This document shows positions 45,196 through 54,026 of a stretch of DNA of 64,000 nt, in pieces (position 1 is the stretch's first letter; the number at the start of each line of letters is the position of its first letter). The DNA lies in the NCBI RefSeq assembly GCF_900156425.1, contig NZ_FTNO01000004.1, positions 333,788 through 397,787 on the forward strand. Reading direction: 5' to 3'. A program made the translations under genes and the position numbers. The DNA comes from Haladaptatus litoreus. Its GTDB lineage: Archaea > Halobacteriota > Halobacteria > Halobacteriales > Haladaptataceae. Below the pieces are notes generated by a model. It saw only the letters and a program-made list of their open reading frames with translations. It had not been told where the DNA came from and made no database searches.

Positions 45196-46977
45196 TCACC
45201 TCTTTGGGCACACGTCTCCATCAGGGACGTCATAGTTGTCGTCGCCGGAGCTGCCGTCGTCGCCGGAGCTGCCGTCGTCGCCGGAGCTGCCGTCGTCGCC
45301 AGAGCTTCCATCGTCGCCGGAGCTGCCGTCATCACCGGAGCTGCCGTCATCACCGGAACCTCCATCGTCTCCGGAACTTCCATCGTCGCCGGAACTTCCA
45401 TCGTCACCAGTATTTCCGTCGTTCTCGTCACCGGAATCGTATTCTGAGCTGTTGTTGCCGCCGCCGTATCCGTCTGGACTATTGTCGTCGATACCGTTTG
45501 CGATGTTGGAATCCTTGACAGTGACGTTTTCGGCGTTACTTGTGATACGAAGCGCTGGGTTACCGCTACGCGCGAGCGCAGAGACACCTTGAATCAGAGT
45601 TCCAGTACCGCTCTCCACGATTGCATTGTCTTCGGAGACGTAATCGCCTTCGTAGATTACAACGTTGCTCGCTGTATTCGTCAATGCACGTCGTCCCCCT
45701 GATCCACCGTGTTCAACCCTCAGGTTGCGGAATTCTGAGTCATTGCGGTTGTTCTGGATTGCACTCCGGGTTCCATTGGTGGGCGCGTTCCCAACGATTG
45801 TGACGTTTTCGAGGAAAACAGGTTTGTCGCCTTGCTTGATTTTGATGGCCGGGCCACCGCCCGTCTCATGGTCGACAGTGGTTTGGCTGATAGTGGTCCG
45901 TCCCGCAGATCCTCGGATAGAGATGGCAGGCATTGCGCTATCGCTTCGAGCTGTTACGGTAGAGTCGACGATTGTGACGTTGTCAGCACTACTCGTAACC
46001 CAGATTGCAGGGCTCTCGTCAATAGTCGTCCGGACATCAACGTTCCGTGCAACGACGTCCGTTCCTTCTCCTATGCGAAGCGCACGCTGGGCGATATCGT
46101 TTGCATTTTCTTGATTCGCGATGATTGTTGCGTCTTCAATGTAGCTTCCGTTACCACCGAGTCGGACATTTGCGCCCGTACTGCCTTCAAAGCGACCGCC
46201 TTCAATTTGGATGGTGCCGGTTCCCTCGGATGCGTACAGCCCGTTGTCCGGGAAGCCTCCGAGTACACAATCACGGAATGTTATTGTACCGCTGTTCTGG
46301 TTGCAGAGAATACCGGTCGGTCCTCGCCAGAGTGAATTCGCGGGCGCATTACCAACATATGCGCCGCCCTCTGGGGCCTTGAATTGCTCGACGAGGCCCG
46401 TACCGTCAGCATTTGTAACTTCGAATCGTGCCGGTCCAAACGTCCCACTATCATGCTGACCTTGAATATCGATGTCGCGAACAACGAGCCCATCTGTGAC
46501 TGCCGCTTCAATGACGCGAATACCTGTGTTGTCGGCTGTCTGGTCGACGGTGAATCCCTCAACCCGGAGGTCATTACCAGGGTCATAATCGACGCCCAAT
46601 CTGAAGAGTCGGTAGTTTCCGTCGTTGTCATTGAATTCCTGATAGCTTGCTGGAACAAGTTCCGCATCATGGCCGATCATGCCGAAATTGTTGAAGCCAG
46701 TAAAACGGAACTGTTCGTCCATGTAGTATCGTCCCGAAGGGAAATACAGGAGCGTGTCGTCATCTGCGTACTCCTGAAGTATGGGGGTAATGGATTCGTT
46801 TCCACCGCTGTCTGCACCCACTTCGGTTACATCGATAACAGTGTCATAGTTATCGTCATACTCAGAATGGTTGGCAGCCGCAGAGCCCATCATTGCGGAC
46901 GATGCCATGATTGCTCCAGTTAGCTTAAGATAATTTCTACGGGTCGTTCCGGTTCTATTACGCTTGTCTGACGCCAT
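45196..46977 (-). CDS. Tat-secreted right-handed parallel beta-helix protein with acidic repeats
   Basis: ATG 46977 (MASDKRNRTGTTRRNYLKLT) begins a twin-arginine signal. The 593-residue protein has a long parallel beta-helix (about 50-500) with recurring short strands such as NVTIVDSTVTARSDSAMPAI and DVVARNVDVRT, as in pectate-lyase-like carbohydrate-binding proteins. The last 70 residues are nine GSSGDD-type hexapeptides. Probably binds or cleaves the surface polysaccharide; no catalytic residues could be assigned. Upstream CACCCGATAATTAA (minus strand, near 47000-47013) resembles a promoter box. Confidence 0.8.
   Translation of the reverse strand: MASDKRNRTGTTRRNYLKLTGAIMASSAMMGSAAANHSEYDDNYDTVIDVTEVGADSGGNESITPILQEYADDDTLLYFPSGRYYMDEQFRFTGFNNFGMIGHDAELVPASYQEFNDNDGNYRLFRLGVDYDPGNDLRVEGFTVDQTADNTGIRVIEAAVTDGLVVRDIDIQGQHDSGTFGPARFEVTNADGTGLVEQFKAPEGGAYVGNAPANSLWRGPTGILCNQNSGTITFRDCVLGGFPDNGLYASEGTGTIQIEGGRFEGSTGANVRLGGNGSYIEDATIIANQENANDIAQRALRIGEGTDVVARNVDVRTTIDESPAIWVTSSADNVTIVDSTVTARSDSAMPAISIRGSAGRTTISQTTVDHETGGGPAIKIKQGDKPVFLENVTIVGNAPTNGTRSAIQNNRNDSEFRNLRVEHGGSGGRRALTNTASNVVIYEGDYVSEDNAIVESGTGTLIQGVSALARSGNPALRITSNAENVTVKDSNIANGIDDNSPDGYGGGNNSSEYDSGDENDGNTGDDGSSGDDGSSGDDGGSGDDGSSGDDGSSGDDGSSGDDGSSGDDGSSGDDGSSGDDNYDVPDGDVCPKR
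45239..45402 (-). repeat. 18-bp coding tandem repeat (GSSGDD)
   Basis: Nine units of 18 bases inside the 3' end of the beta-helix gene, eight encoding GSSGDD and one GGSGDD. They vary mostly at third codon positions, so selection on the peptide or old age is likely. Confidence 0.85.
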
Positions 46978-47162
46978 CAAAATGACCCAATCCACCCGGC
47001 ATATTAATTATCGGGTGGCTAGTTCATGTTCTCCCTAGTTTTCCTCCGTTGGAAACGGTATGAACGGTTTGAAGCATGTCACTTTTCTCCCTGTATAATA
47101 CTTCACACACGGTCCTTAAGCTCCATATAAGAAAATACCTATGTCTGGTTTAGTAGAGTAGG

Positions 47163-48491
47163 ATGAAACGACAGACGCGACGTACGTTCCTGACGACGGT
47201 AGGTGCGGCCGGTTCTTTCAGTCTCGCCGGTTGTACGGGTATCCTCGGAACCGACGACGAGACGACGACCTCCGAGAGTACCACCGACGCGGGAACGCCC
47301 TCCAATACAACAGCGCCGTCCGAAACAACGTCCGGCGAGGACAACCCCGATGACGGCCAACAGAGCGGTCCACAGACATTCGAGAGCTTTGAAAAGCTCG
47401 GTTCGTGGAGTGCCGTTGAGCGCCAGGGGACACTCAAAAAGAGTACAAAGCAGAAATACGAAGGTTCGCAGTCAGCTCACATAGTCGGTAGTAAGCAGAC
47501 GAAAGAAGGGCAAATCTTCCGTGCAGACTTTGCACAAAGCGGTGGACCTGTGAATTTCAGCAATAAGAATCTCTCTCTTGCCTTCAAATGCACTTCACAT
47601 GACTTCGTGAAGATCGCTGTCCAACTATACGCACCTGACCGCGGTCACATCGTCGAGATGAAACGCACGTTATACGGTCCAAAAGGCAAATGGGTACGTG
47701 TTAATCTCGGTGTTACGAGCGCTATGCGGCCAAAAGGCGTTGACCTCTCTAAAGTGTACCAGATGAAAATCATCGGCCGTCCAAATGACTCTAATACGAA
47801 CAAACCTATCGAGTTTTACGTCGATGATCTGAAAACGGTGCCCACACCAAAGAAGGGAATGGTAATGCTCACCTTCGACGATGGGCTCGCATCGCAGTAC
47901 ACGAAGGCATTTAAGACGATGAAACAATACGGCTTCTCCGGAGTCGATGCCATCATCCCCGCTGCTGTTTACGATGATGGTTTCCTTACACAGGGCCAGA
48001 TGCGAGAGATGACCGAAAACGGATGGGACATGATTGCTCACCCGAATGCCCAGGCAAGGCCGTTGGATCAGCGACCGGCAAAAGAACAAGAGCAGCTCAT
48101 GGTCGACGCGAAAAAATGGCTCAAACAATATGGGTATGCAGGACACAAGTACATGGCTGTCCCGAAAAACGTTATGGGGCCAAAGACGTTCGACCTCGCC
48201 AATAAACACTTCGAGGCAACGATGTCGTTTGGTGCGTCACCAAACGCGCTTCCTGTCATCAAAAAGGATACCATCCTCTCGCGAATGTACGGTGACGGTA
48301 ACCTGCAAAAGACCAAGCAGATGATTGACTATGCGGCCCGGTACAAACAGTTGACGCCACTTATGTTCCACAGAATCGGTGGAGATGGCTTCCCAGAGCA
48401 AAAATTCAAGCAGGTGTTGGAGTATATTAAACAAAGTAATGTTGAAGTTGTCACGCTCACAGATCTAGAGAAGAAAGGTCTCTTCATTTAA
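47163..48491 (+). CDS. Tat lipoprotein, polysaccharide deacetylase-like
   Basis: The 442-residue protein has a Tat motif RRTFLTTVGAAGSFSLAGC with a lipobox cysteine and a Thr/Ser/Asp-rich linker (about 28-75). A jelly-roll-like domain (about 75-230) and a NodB fold follow. NodB motif 1 is MLTFDDGLASQY (metal Asp present). Motif 2 reads WDMIAHPNAQ rather than HxxxH, so metal binding is not standard. A late MFHRI may be the last motif. Likely cell-surface enzyme acting on N-acetylated glycans, or a binding relative. It is divergent from the beta-helix gene. Confidence 0.82.
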   Translation: MKRQTRRTFLTTVGAAGSFSLAGCTGILGTDDETTTSESTTDAGTPSNTTAPSETTSGEDNPDDGQQSGPQTFESFEKLGSWSAVERQGTLKKSTKQKYEGSQSAHIVGSKQTKEGQIFRADFAQSGGPVNFSNKNLSLAFKCTSHDFVKIAVQLYAPDRGHIVEMKRTLYGPKGKWVRVNLGVTSAMRPKGVDLSKVYQMKIIGRPNDSNTNKPIEFYVDDLKTVPTPKKGMVMLTFDDGLASQYTKAFKTMKQYGFSGVDAIIPAAVYDDGFLTQGQMREMTENGWDMIAHPNAQARPLDQRPAKEQEQLMVDAKKWLKQYGYAGHKYMAVPKNVMGPKTFDLANKHFEATMSFGASPNALPVIKKDTILSRMYGDGNLQKTKQMIDYAARYKQLTPLMFHRIGGDGFPEQKFKQVLEYIKQSNVEVVTLTDLEKKGLFI

Positions 48492-48689
48492 CAGTCTACA
48501 CCACGTACTTCATCTTTCGCAAACAGCAGGAACGTACATTTTTGGCTGTCGTCATACCCGTCCGAAATTATTTTCGATAAGTGCACTACATGCAGGGGAG
48601 GCGTTGGTACTTCTTTCGCCCCGAATGAACTACCTCTCGCCCAGTCGTGCATTGGCTCTCTATGTGAAGTAGGCCGAGTACTCGGAACG

Positions 48690-48990
48690 TGGGTGAACTA
48701 CCCGCCCTACTCGGCCTGACGGCCTTGCTGAGGACGGTGCTTCCTGCTTCCACGACGCGCTGTGCAGGAACCGAAACGGTACACGTTGAGAGTGCAGTCT
48801 CCACAGGCGGTGATTCAGAGCATCCCGCTCCTATATCCGCTTTCTTCAACCCACGAACGAGAATATTATACGCCGCGTTCCAGTCCCAATCGGCGGCGAA
48901 CCCGCACAACAGACACGAGTGCTTTTGTACCCACAATGGTTTGTGAGTTTTCACCCTACACGTGGCACACTCCTTGTTCGTGTTTCACGG
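48690..48990 (-). pseudogene. TnpB C-terminal fragment with right end
   Basis: On the minus strand NTNKECATCRVKTHKPLWVQ corresponds to TTKECASCGVKTDKPLWVRE of the intact protein; AADWDWNAAYNILVRGLKK follows, then the tail and an IS right end at 48692-48740. A zinc-ligand context is altered (CATCR). The intact element at 48985-50535 begins exactly where this fragment loses homology, so one inserted into or replaced the other. No gene is seen in 48492-48689. Confidence 0.7.
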
Positions 48991-49006
48991 AGTGAACTAC
49001 CCCGCC

Positions 49007-50221
49007 CTACGCGCTTCGCGCGTTGAGGACGGGGCTTCCTGCTTCCAAGACGTGCTTTGCAGATACGGACGTATCCACAGGGAGCGCAGTCTCCACAGGC
49101 ATTGAATCGGAGTGAACCACTCCTACTTTCTTGAGACCGCGAGAAAGAATGTTCCACGCCGCGTTCGCGTCTCTATCCGCTTCGAACCCACACGACGGAC
49201 ACGAGTGTTCACGAACCCACAACGGTTTATCGGTCTTCACACCGCAGGACGCACATTCCTTCGTCGTGTTTCGTGGGTCTACAGCGACGAAATGCGTTCC
49301 TTCGCGTTCGCACTTGTATTCAAGCATCCGGAGAAACGTGCCCCACGCGGCGGATGCTCGGTTGCGTGAATTCGAATCAAACTGCATCATCCCGACGACG
49401 TTCAAGTCTTCAACAGCTACGAGGTCATACTCCCGAGCGTAGTACGCTGAGAGCTTGTGCAAGAAGTCACGGCGCTTCTGTTTCAAATCGGCGTGACGAC
49501 GTGCGACAACACGCTGTTGCTTACGGTAGTTTTCAGACCCGTGTTGTTTGCGTGAAAGGTCACGCTGGGAACGTTCCAGTCGTTCACGTTCGTTCGAGAG
49601 GTCGAGCGATTCAACGGCCGTTCCGTCAGTGTCGTGGGCGTACTTGAGAATGCCTACGTCGATGCCGACACACTTCTCAGGGGCCTTCGGTTTCTCGGGC
49701 GTTTCTTCGTCAACGTCGATAGCGAACGTGGCAAACCACTCGCCCGTCGGTTCTTGCTTGACCGTGACTTGTTTGATGGTCGCGTTCTCGGGAACATCTC
49801 GGTGGAGATGGATCGGTATCTCACCGAGTTTGCTCAACCACAATACTGGCCGACCGCTCGTATTCTTGAGTTTGAAGCCGGTTTGATTGTAGGTAAGCGA
49901 GTGGTAGTCCCGAGGACGCTTCCATTTGAGCATCCCGACGGCGCGTCCATTCTCTTTCTGCGCTTTGAGCGTCGAAAGGTTGTCATAGACGCGCTTGACG
50001 ACCATCTGTAACACCTTCGAGTGAACGTCTCGGAGGCCATCCCACCACGATTTGAGATCGGGAAGCGTTCCCTGCACCTTGTATCGGGCGGGAATGTCGT
50101 CGGATTCGTTGAGTTTGAACAAGCAGTGGTTGTACAGTTGCCTACAAATATCGATGTGGCGCAGAAGCTCCTCGCGGATGGCGTCTGTTGGCTGAAGTCG
50201 GTATTTGTAGTTGTACTGCAT
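49007..50221 (-). CDS. tnpB: TnpB, RNA-guided nuclease
   Basis: This 404-residue protein is closely related to the TnpB at 43464. It has MQYNYKYRLQPTDAIREELL, RuvC-I CVGIDVGILKYAHD, RuvC-II LVAVEDLNVVGM, zinc pairs CASCG and CPSCG, and RuvC-III ADRDANAAWNIL. All catalytic acids are present, so it may be active. It starts 3 bases after the DUF2080 stop. The right end at 48985-49040 would encode the guide RNA. Confidence 0.93.
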   Translation of the reverse strand: MQYNYKYRLQPTDAIREELLRHIDICRQLYNHCLFKLNESDDIPARYKVQGTLPDLKSWWDGLRDVHSKVLQMVVKRVYDNLSTLKAQKENGRAVGMLKWKRPRDYHSLTYNQTGFKLKNTSGRPVLWLSKLGEIPIHLHRDVPENATIKQVTVKQEPTGEWFATFAIDVDEETPEKPKAPEKCVGIDVGILKYAHDTDGTAVESLDLSNERERLERSQRDLSRKQHGSENYRKQQRVVARRHADLKQKRRDFLHKLSAYYAREYDLVAVEDLNVVGMMQFDSNSRNRASAAWGTFLRMLEYKCEREGTHFVAVDPRNTTKECASCGVKTDKPLWVREHSCPSCGFEADRDANAAWNILSRGLKKVGVVHSDSMPVETALPVDTSVSAKHVLEAGSPVLNARSA

Positions 50222-50224
50222 GAG

Positions 50225-50371
50225 CTATTCGTCGGAATCGGGGTGGGAGACACGAACGACTTTCACGTCGGCTCCGCGCCACCGTTTTGGGACGATGACG
50301 TGGGCACTGTTTCCGGACGGTTTGGCGGTACCGTCAAGGACTTCGTGCCCCTCGATTTCAAACCGATTCAT
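50225..50371 (-). CDS. DUF2080-type transposon-associated small protein
   Basis: The 48-residue product starts at ATG 50371 (MNRFEIEGHEVLDGTAKPSG) and has GNSAHVIVPKRWRGADVKVV. It is coupled to tnpB with a 3-base gap. Very similar to the proteins at 16181-16336 and 44694-44843. Confidence 0.8.
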   Translation of the reverse strand: MNRFEIEGHEVLDGTAKPSGNSAHVIVPKRWRGADVKVVRVSHPDSDE

Positions 50372-50520
50372 CACTGTTGTATAGACTATGGATAGACATG
50401 AAGATACCGATTGGCCTGTGAGCCAGCCGAAGTACAGTGATGAAAGACGATGACGGCGTTGTATCCCCTCCCTACTCACTCGCCACGCACCGCGCTCGCT
50501 CCTTGAGGAAGGGGACTTAG

Positions 50521-51472
50521 CGCCTGAATACAGTTAACCGGAACGTAGTACGTTCCTTCGCGTTCACACTTGCAGTCGAGCGTCTGGAGAAACGTACCCA
50601 TGCGGCGGATGCTCGGTTGCGTGAGTTTGAGTTGAATTGCATCATTCCGGCGACGTTCAAGTCTTCAACGGCCACGAGGTCGTACTCTTTGGCGTAGTAG
50701 TTCGACAGCTTGTGCAAGAAAGTCGTGACGCTTCCGTTTCAGATCGGCGTGACGCCGGGCGACGATTTGGCATTGCTTCTTCCAGTTGTTCGACCTGCGT
50801 CGCTTCCGCGAGAGGTCGCGCTGTCCGCGTTCCAAGCGTTCGCGTTCATCGAAAAGGTCAAGCAATCCGACCGCTGTGCCGTCGGTGTCGTGGGCGTACT
50901 TGAGTATCCCTACGTCGATACCGATGCACTTCTCGGGCGTCTCCAGCTTCTCAGGTGGGTCGTCGGGTGTCTCAACATAAAGTACAGCGAACCATTCTCC
51001 GGTCGGTTCGCGTTTAACCGCTACAGTCTTGATGTCAACGTCCTTTAGAAGGTCGCGGTGGAAAGTGAGGTGGATCACCGATTTTCGATAGCCACAGGCT
51101 TGTCCGGCCACTCGTGTTTTTGAGTCCGAAACCGGACTGGCTGTAGGTGAACGAACGGTACTCGCCTTGACCTTTCCACTTGAGCGTCCCGACGCAATGG
51201 CCGTTATCCTTTCGACTATGGAGTGTCGAGAGGTTGTCGTACAGCCGTTGGACGACCTTCTGGAGAACTTTCGAGTGAACTTGTTTCAGGTTGCTCCGCC
51301 ACTTCTTGAGCTCGGGGCGTCGCTTCTGTTCGGAGTATGCCGAGGTTCCGTCGTTCTGATTCAGGTGGTGGAGAAAGTGGTTGTAGACCTGTCTACAAGT
51401 ATCGACAGTCCATGCTAACTAATCTTTGAGCGCCTCGGACGAGTTGAGTCGATACCTGTAGTTGTAGTTCAT
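50521..51472 (-). pseudogene. TnpB pseudogene (frameshifted, C-terminus missing)
   Basis: The gene begins at ATG 51472 (MNYNYRYRL) and is interrupted early (stop at about codon 18), then by at least two frameshifts. RuvC-I CIGIDVGILKYAHDTDG and LVAVEDLNVAGM are still readable. The frame ends in ERTTFRLTVFRR where the intact copies continue to the zinc ribbon. Everything after that is lost at the border with the neighbouring element. It lies directly upstream of copy 2. Confidence 0.85.
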
Positions 51473-51550
51473 TGTGAACGTTCTTCGATGAGTTCATCGA
51501 GTTTCCTACGAACGATGAGAGGTTGAGGTGGTTCTCCTCAATCTACTCGG
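51462..51550 (-). pseudogene. Frameshifted small RHH-type gene upstream of the TnpB pseudogene
   Basis: On the minus strand IEENHLNLSSF is followed, in a shifted frame, by VRRKLDELIEERSQ and TGA overlapping the tnpB ATG. Reading across needs four extra bases at a short GTTC repeat, so a 4-base deletion probably broke it. The pattern matches the intact small protein at 62259-62384 (WIRENHINLSSLVRECIDNR). The left end of this element follows to about 51600. Confidence 0.55.
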
Positions 51551-51658
51551 CCTCCGCCCTGAGGACAGGGCATTAACGCCTGAAAATCAGGTAATATCCC
51601 AACCGCAATTGGGATTCTAGCGTCTTTAGGCATAGGTGAATGTCAACGCAGGAGGAAA

Positions 51659-53941
51659 TCACATGCCCGTTGTGTTTGGCTGGGTTGTCGTTGTGCTTGT
51701 TCCGAATTGCACGGTTGAGGTCATACTAAGCATATCCGTACCGGTGGTTGTGGTGGATAGAGGTGCTGTCGTGGTGGTGGTCAATAGTTGCGTTGTCCTA
51801 GTCGTCATGGATGAGGGTGTTGTCGTGGTGGTGGTCGATGGTTGAGTCGTACTAGTTGTAGACGACGGAGGTTGGGTTGTCCTGGTTGTGGTGGATGGAG
51901 GTGCTGTCGTGGTGGTGGTCGATGGTTGAGTCGTACTAGTCGTAGACGACGGAGGTTGAGTTGTCCTGGTTGTCGTGGATGGTGGTGTCGTAGTGGTCGA
52001 TGGTTGGGTTGTCCTCGTCGTTGTGGATGGGGGTGTCGTGGTGGTGGTGGTCGATGATTGGGTTGTCCTGGTCGACGACTGAGATTGGGTTGTTTCTTCC
52101 GCTGGCGTTGTAGACGGAGGTGTCGTCTCTTCCGGCGGCGTTGTAGACGGTGGTTTGGTCGTACTGTCCGGCGTCGTCTCTTCCGTGGTTGTGGACGACA
52201 GGGATGTACTGTCCGTCGTTCCAGCGGGTGTCGTACTCGCTGGTGGCTGTGTGGTCATGTTCGGTGCTGGGTCAGAATCGCCGCCGAATCCGGGATCAAG
52301 GAACGCATATCCGATTCCCGAAACGAAGAGCAGGATGCCGGCAACGACCATCATCTTTTGCATTGAGTCGGATGACATTGTATCTTCACTAACGTTCGTT
52401 TTGAGCGTTTCAGCAGTTGAGCCGAGCGGTTCTGGGAGTGGTGTGAGTAAATCTAAGACCTCATGGAGGTCGAGTGCGCCGAGCGCAAACGCAAAAAAGA
52501 GAAAGATGATGAGACCAAGCAGTGGGATAATAATGAGCGCTAGGGGAAGTTCGACACCCAGTAGGGTGGGGCGTACGTCAAGTAGATGAGCGAGCACGAA
52601 AATTGGTGGTGCGGAGAGCAATGTGGTCGCCAAGATACGACCAAGACGTGCATCAGACAGTGGATCGAACCCAACTTTTCGAGCGCTCCAAAGGTGGAAC
52701 ACGAACATCAGGCCATATCCAATACTTGTGGAGACTGCTGCGCCGTGCATCCCAAACTGGGGAATGAGAATGGCATTCAATACGAGATTGATACCTGCTG
52801 CCGAGCCGGTCGCAGCAATTGGATATTTCAATTCTCCTTTTCCTTGTGCAATAGCAAGGACGGGGCGGGCAACGGCGAATCCAAGTGCACCGGGCAGTAA
52901 CAAGAGCAATGGCATAATTGCTGGGTTGTACTGCGAGCCAAAATACACAGGGACGGCAATATTTGCGAGAACGGCGAGACCAAGTGCCATGATTGCCGTT
53001 AGGAGGAAGGTATATCGGGTTGTCCGTGCTGCCAGCTCGGATATCTGTTCTGTTTTATCGTTTGACCAGAGTTCTGATGTCGAGTGAACAAAGACGGTCT
53101 GAAGGGCCAGCGGAACGAACCATAGGAACTCTGCGAGCTTGAGTGCGGCTCGGTAGTACCCGACCTGCATGTTGTCCGCAAGGGCCTGGAGCATCAGAAT
53201 GTCCACGTGGTACAGGGACATCAACAACAAAATCAGGACGATGGAAAGTGAGTTAAACGCCAACATCTTGCGGCGTGGGAACCCTTCCGGCGTCGGACGA
53301 AACAGGCTCCGAAGCGACACTCGCTGGAAAATGAGAATGAAACCGATGATCGCAACTGCGGCTGCGGACGCTATCTTTCCAACAAGCGCGCCAGCAACAG
53401 CAATTTCGAGAAGGCCGCGATCCTTCATTACGTAGACCAGCGGCAATGCAACGATTACGAATGCTACTCGTTGAACGACTTTCAATGGTTCGGAGTACCG
53501 TTCTAATCCGAATCCCATTAGCGTTCGACGGCTATATGCTCTGAACTGACTCACTATCGTCATTATCGAGAGCAGGTAAAAGTACAACTCATACTGCGGC
53601 CCAAAAATCCAGGCAACAACACCACTCCATGTAAGGAGTGCGAGAATTCCAGCCCCAACACCGGCGAGAAGGAGTGCTAACCGGAAATAGAACCCGACAA
53701 CATGCGCCTCCCAACAGTCCATCTCTCGCTCTTCGGCGATGAATTTCCGGACACCGTCTGTCACACCAGAACTGACGAGAATCATAAAGAGCGAAAAGAC
53801 CGAAATAACGGTGGTATAGATGCCGACTCCGGCCGGTTCGAGCAACCGATACAGAATCGGGGTTGTGAGGATACCGATAACGAGTGTTAGCACTTTAGTA
53901 CCGGCAACCGAGATGACGCCACTTAGAATACTTCGTTGCAC
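51659..53941 (-). CDS. Oligosaccharide flippase (Wzx-like) fused to a mucin-like Thr/Ser tail
   Basis: Translation starts at GTG 53941 (MQRSILSGVISVAGTKVLTL), the only start that keeps the first helix. Residues 1-490 form a 14-helix polysaccharide flippase with LLEPAGVGIYTTVISVF, ADNMQVGYYRAALKLAEFLW and SIGYGLMFVFHLW. An extra membrane helix (about 529-549) then leads into some 210 residues rich in Thr, Ser and Pro (NMTTQPPASTTPAGTTDSTS onward). Flippases are normally about 450-500 residues; 760 is exceptional. It should move lipid-linked glycans outward, and the tail would be extracellular and probably O-glycosylated. Confidence 0.82.
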   Translation of the reverse strand: MQRSILSGVISVAGTKVLTLVIGILTTPILYRLLEPAGVGIYTTVISVFSLFMILVSSGVTDGVRKFIAEEREMDCWEAHVVGFYFRLALLLAGVGAGILALLTWSGVVAWIFGPQYELYFYLLSIMTIVSQFRAYSRRTLMGFGLERYSEPLKVVQRVAFVIVALPLVYVMKDRGLLEIAVAGALVGKIASAAAVAIIGFILIFQRVSLRSLFRPTPEGFPRRKMLAFNSLSIVLILLLMSLYHVDILMLQALADNMQVGYYRAALKLAEFLWFVPLALQTVFVHSTSELWSNDKTEQISELAARTTRYTFLLTAIMALGLAVLANIAVPVYFGSQYNPAIMPLLLLLPGALGFAVARPVLAIAQGKGELKYPIAATGSAAGINLVLNAILIPQFGMHGAAVSTSIGYGLMFVFHLWSARKVGFDPLSDARLGRILATTLLSAPPIFVLAHLLDVRPTLLGVELPLALIIIPLLGLIIFLFFAFALGALDLHEVLDLLTPLPEPLGSTAETLKTNVSEDTMSSDSMQKMMVVAGILLFVSGIGYAFLDPGFGGDSDPAPNMTTQPPASTTPAGTTDSTSLSSTTTEETTPDSTTKPPSTTPPEETTPPSTTPAEETTQSQSSTRTTQSSTTTTTTPPSTTTRTTQPSTTTTPPSTTTRTTQPPSSTTSTTQPSTTTTTAPPSTTTRTTQPPSSTTSTTQPSTTTTTTPSSMTTRTTQLLTTTTTAPLSTTTTGTDMLSMTSTVQFGTSTTTTQPNTTGM
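51770..52080 (-). repeat. Tandem repeats encoding the Thr-rich tail
   Basis: Short GGTGGT/GTCGTGG-rich units, including an 84-base near-perfect tandem duplication (51837-51920 and 51921-52004) that encodes 28 residues each. They lie in frame with the flippase, so units can be gained or lost without a frameshift. Confidence 0.8.
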
Positions 53942-54026
53942 AAGATCACCGTTGATGCGCTACTTATCATGTCAGTACCTATCATCACTATATCTTTATG
54001 GAACTTTATTATGGATGAGTTAGTGC

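Larger units (their letters stand above)
48985..50535 (-). mobile_element. IS1341-type element with intact tnpB (copy 2)
   Basis: Right end GTGAACTACCCCGCCCTACG with a hairpin (CGCTTCGCGCG) at 48990-49025; left end with CTTGAGGAAGGGGACTTAGC and GCCTGAATACAG at 50490-50530. It encodes a DUF2080 protein and TnpB. Same general type as copy 1 at 43447-45010. Confidence 0.8.

Noticed and set aside
45239..45402. CRISPR or satellite at the GSSGDD repeats
   Set aside because: Units are in frame inside a protein gene and have no spacers.
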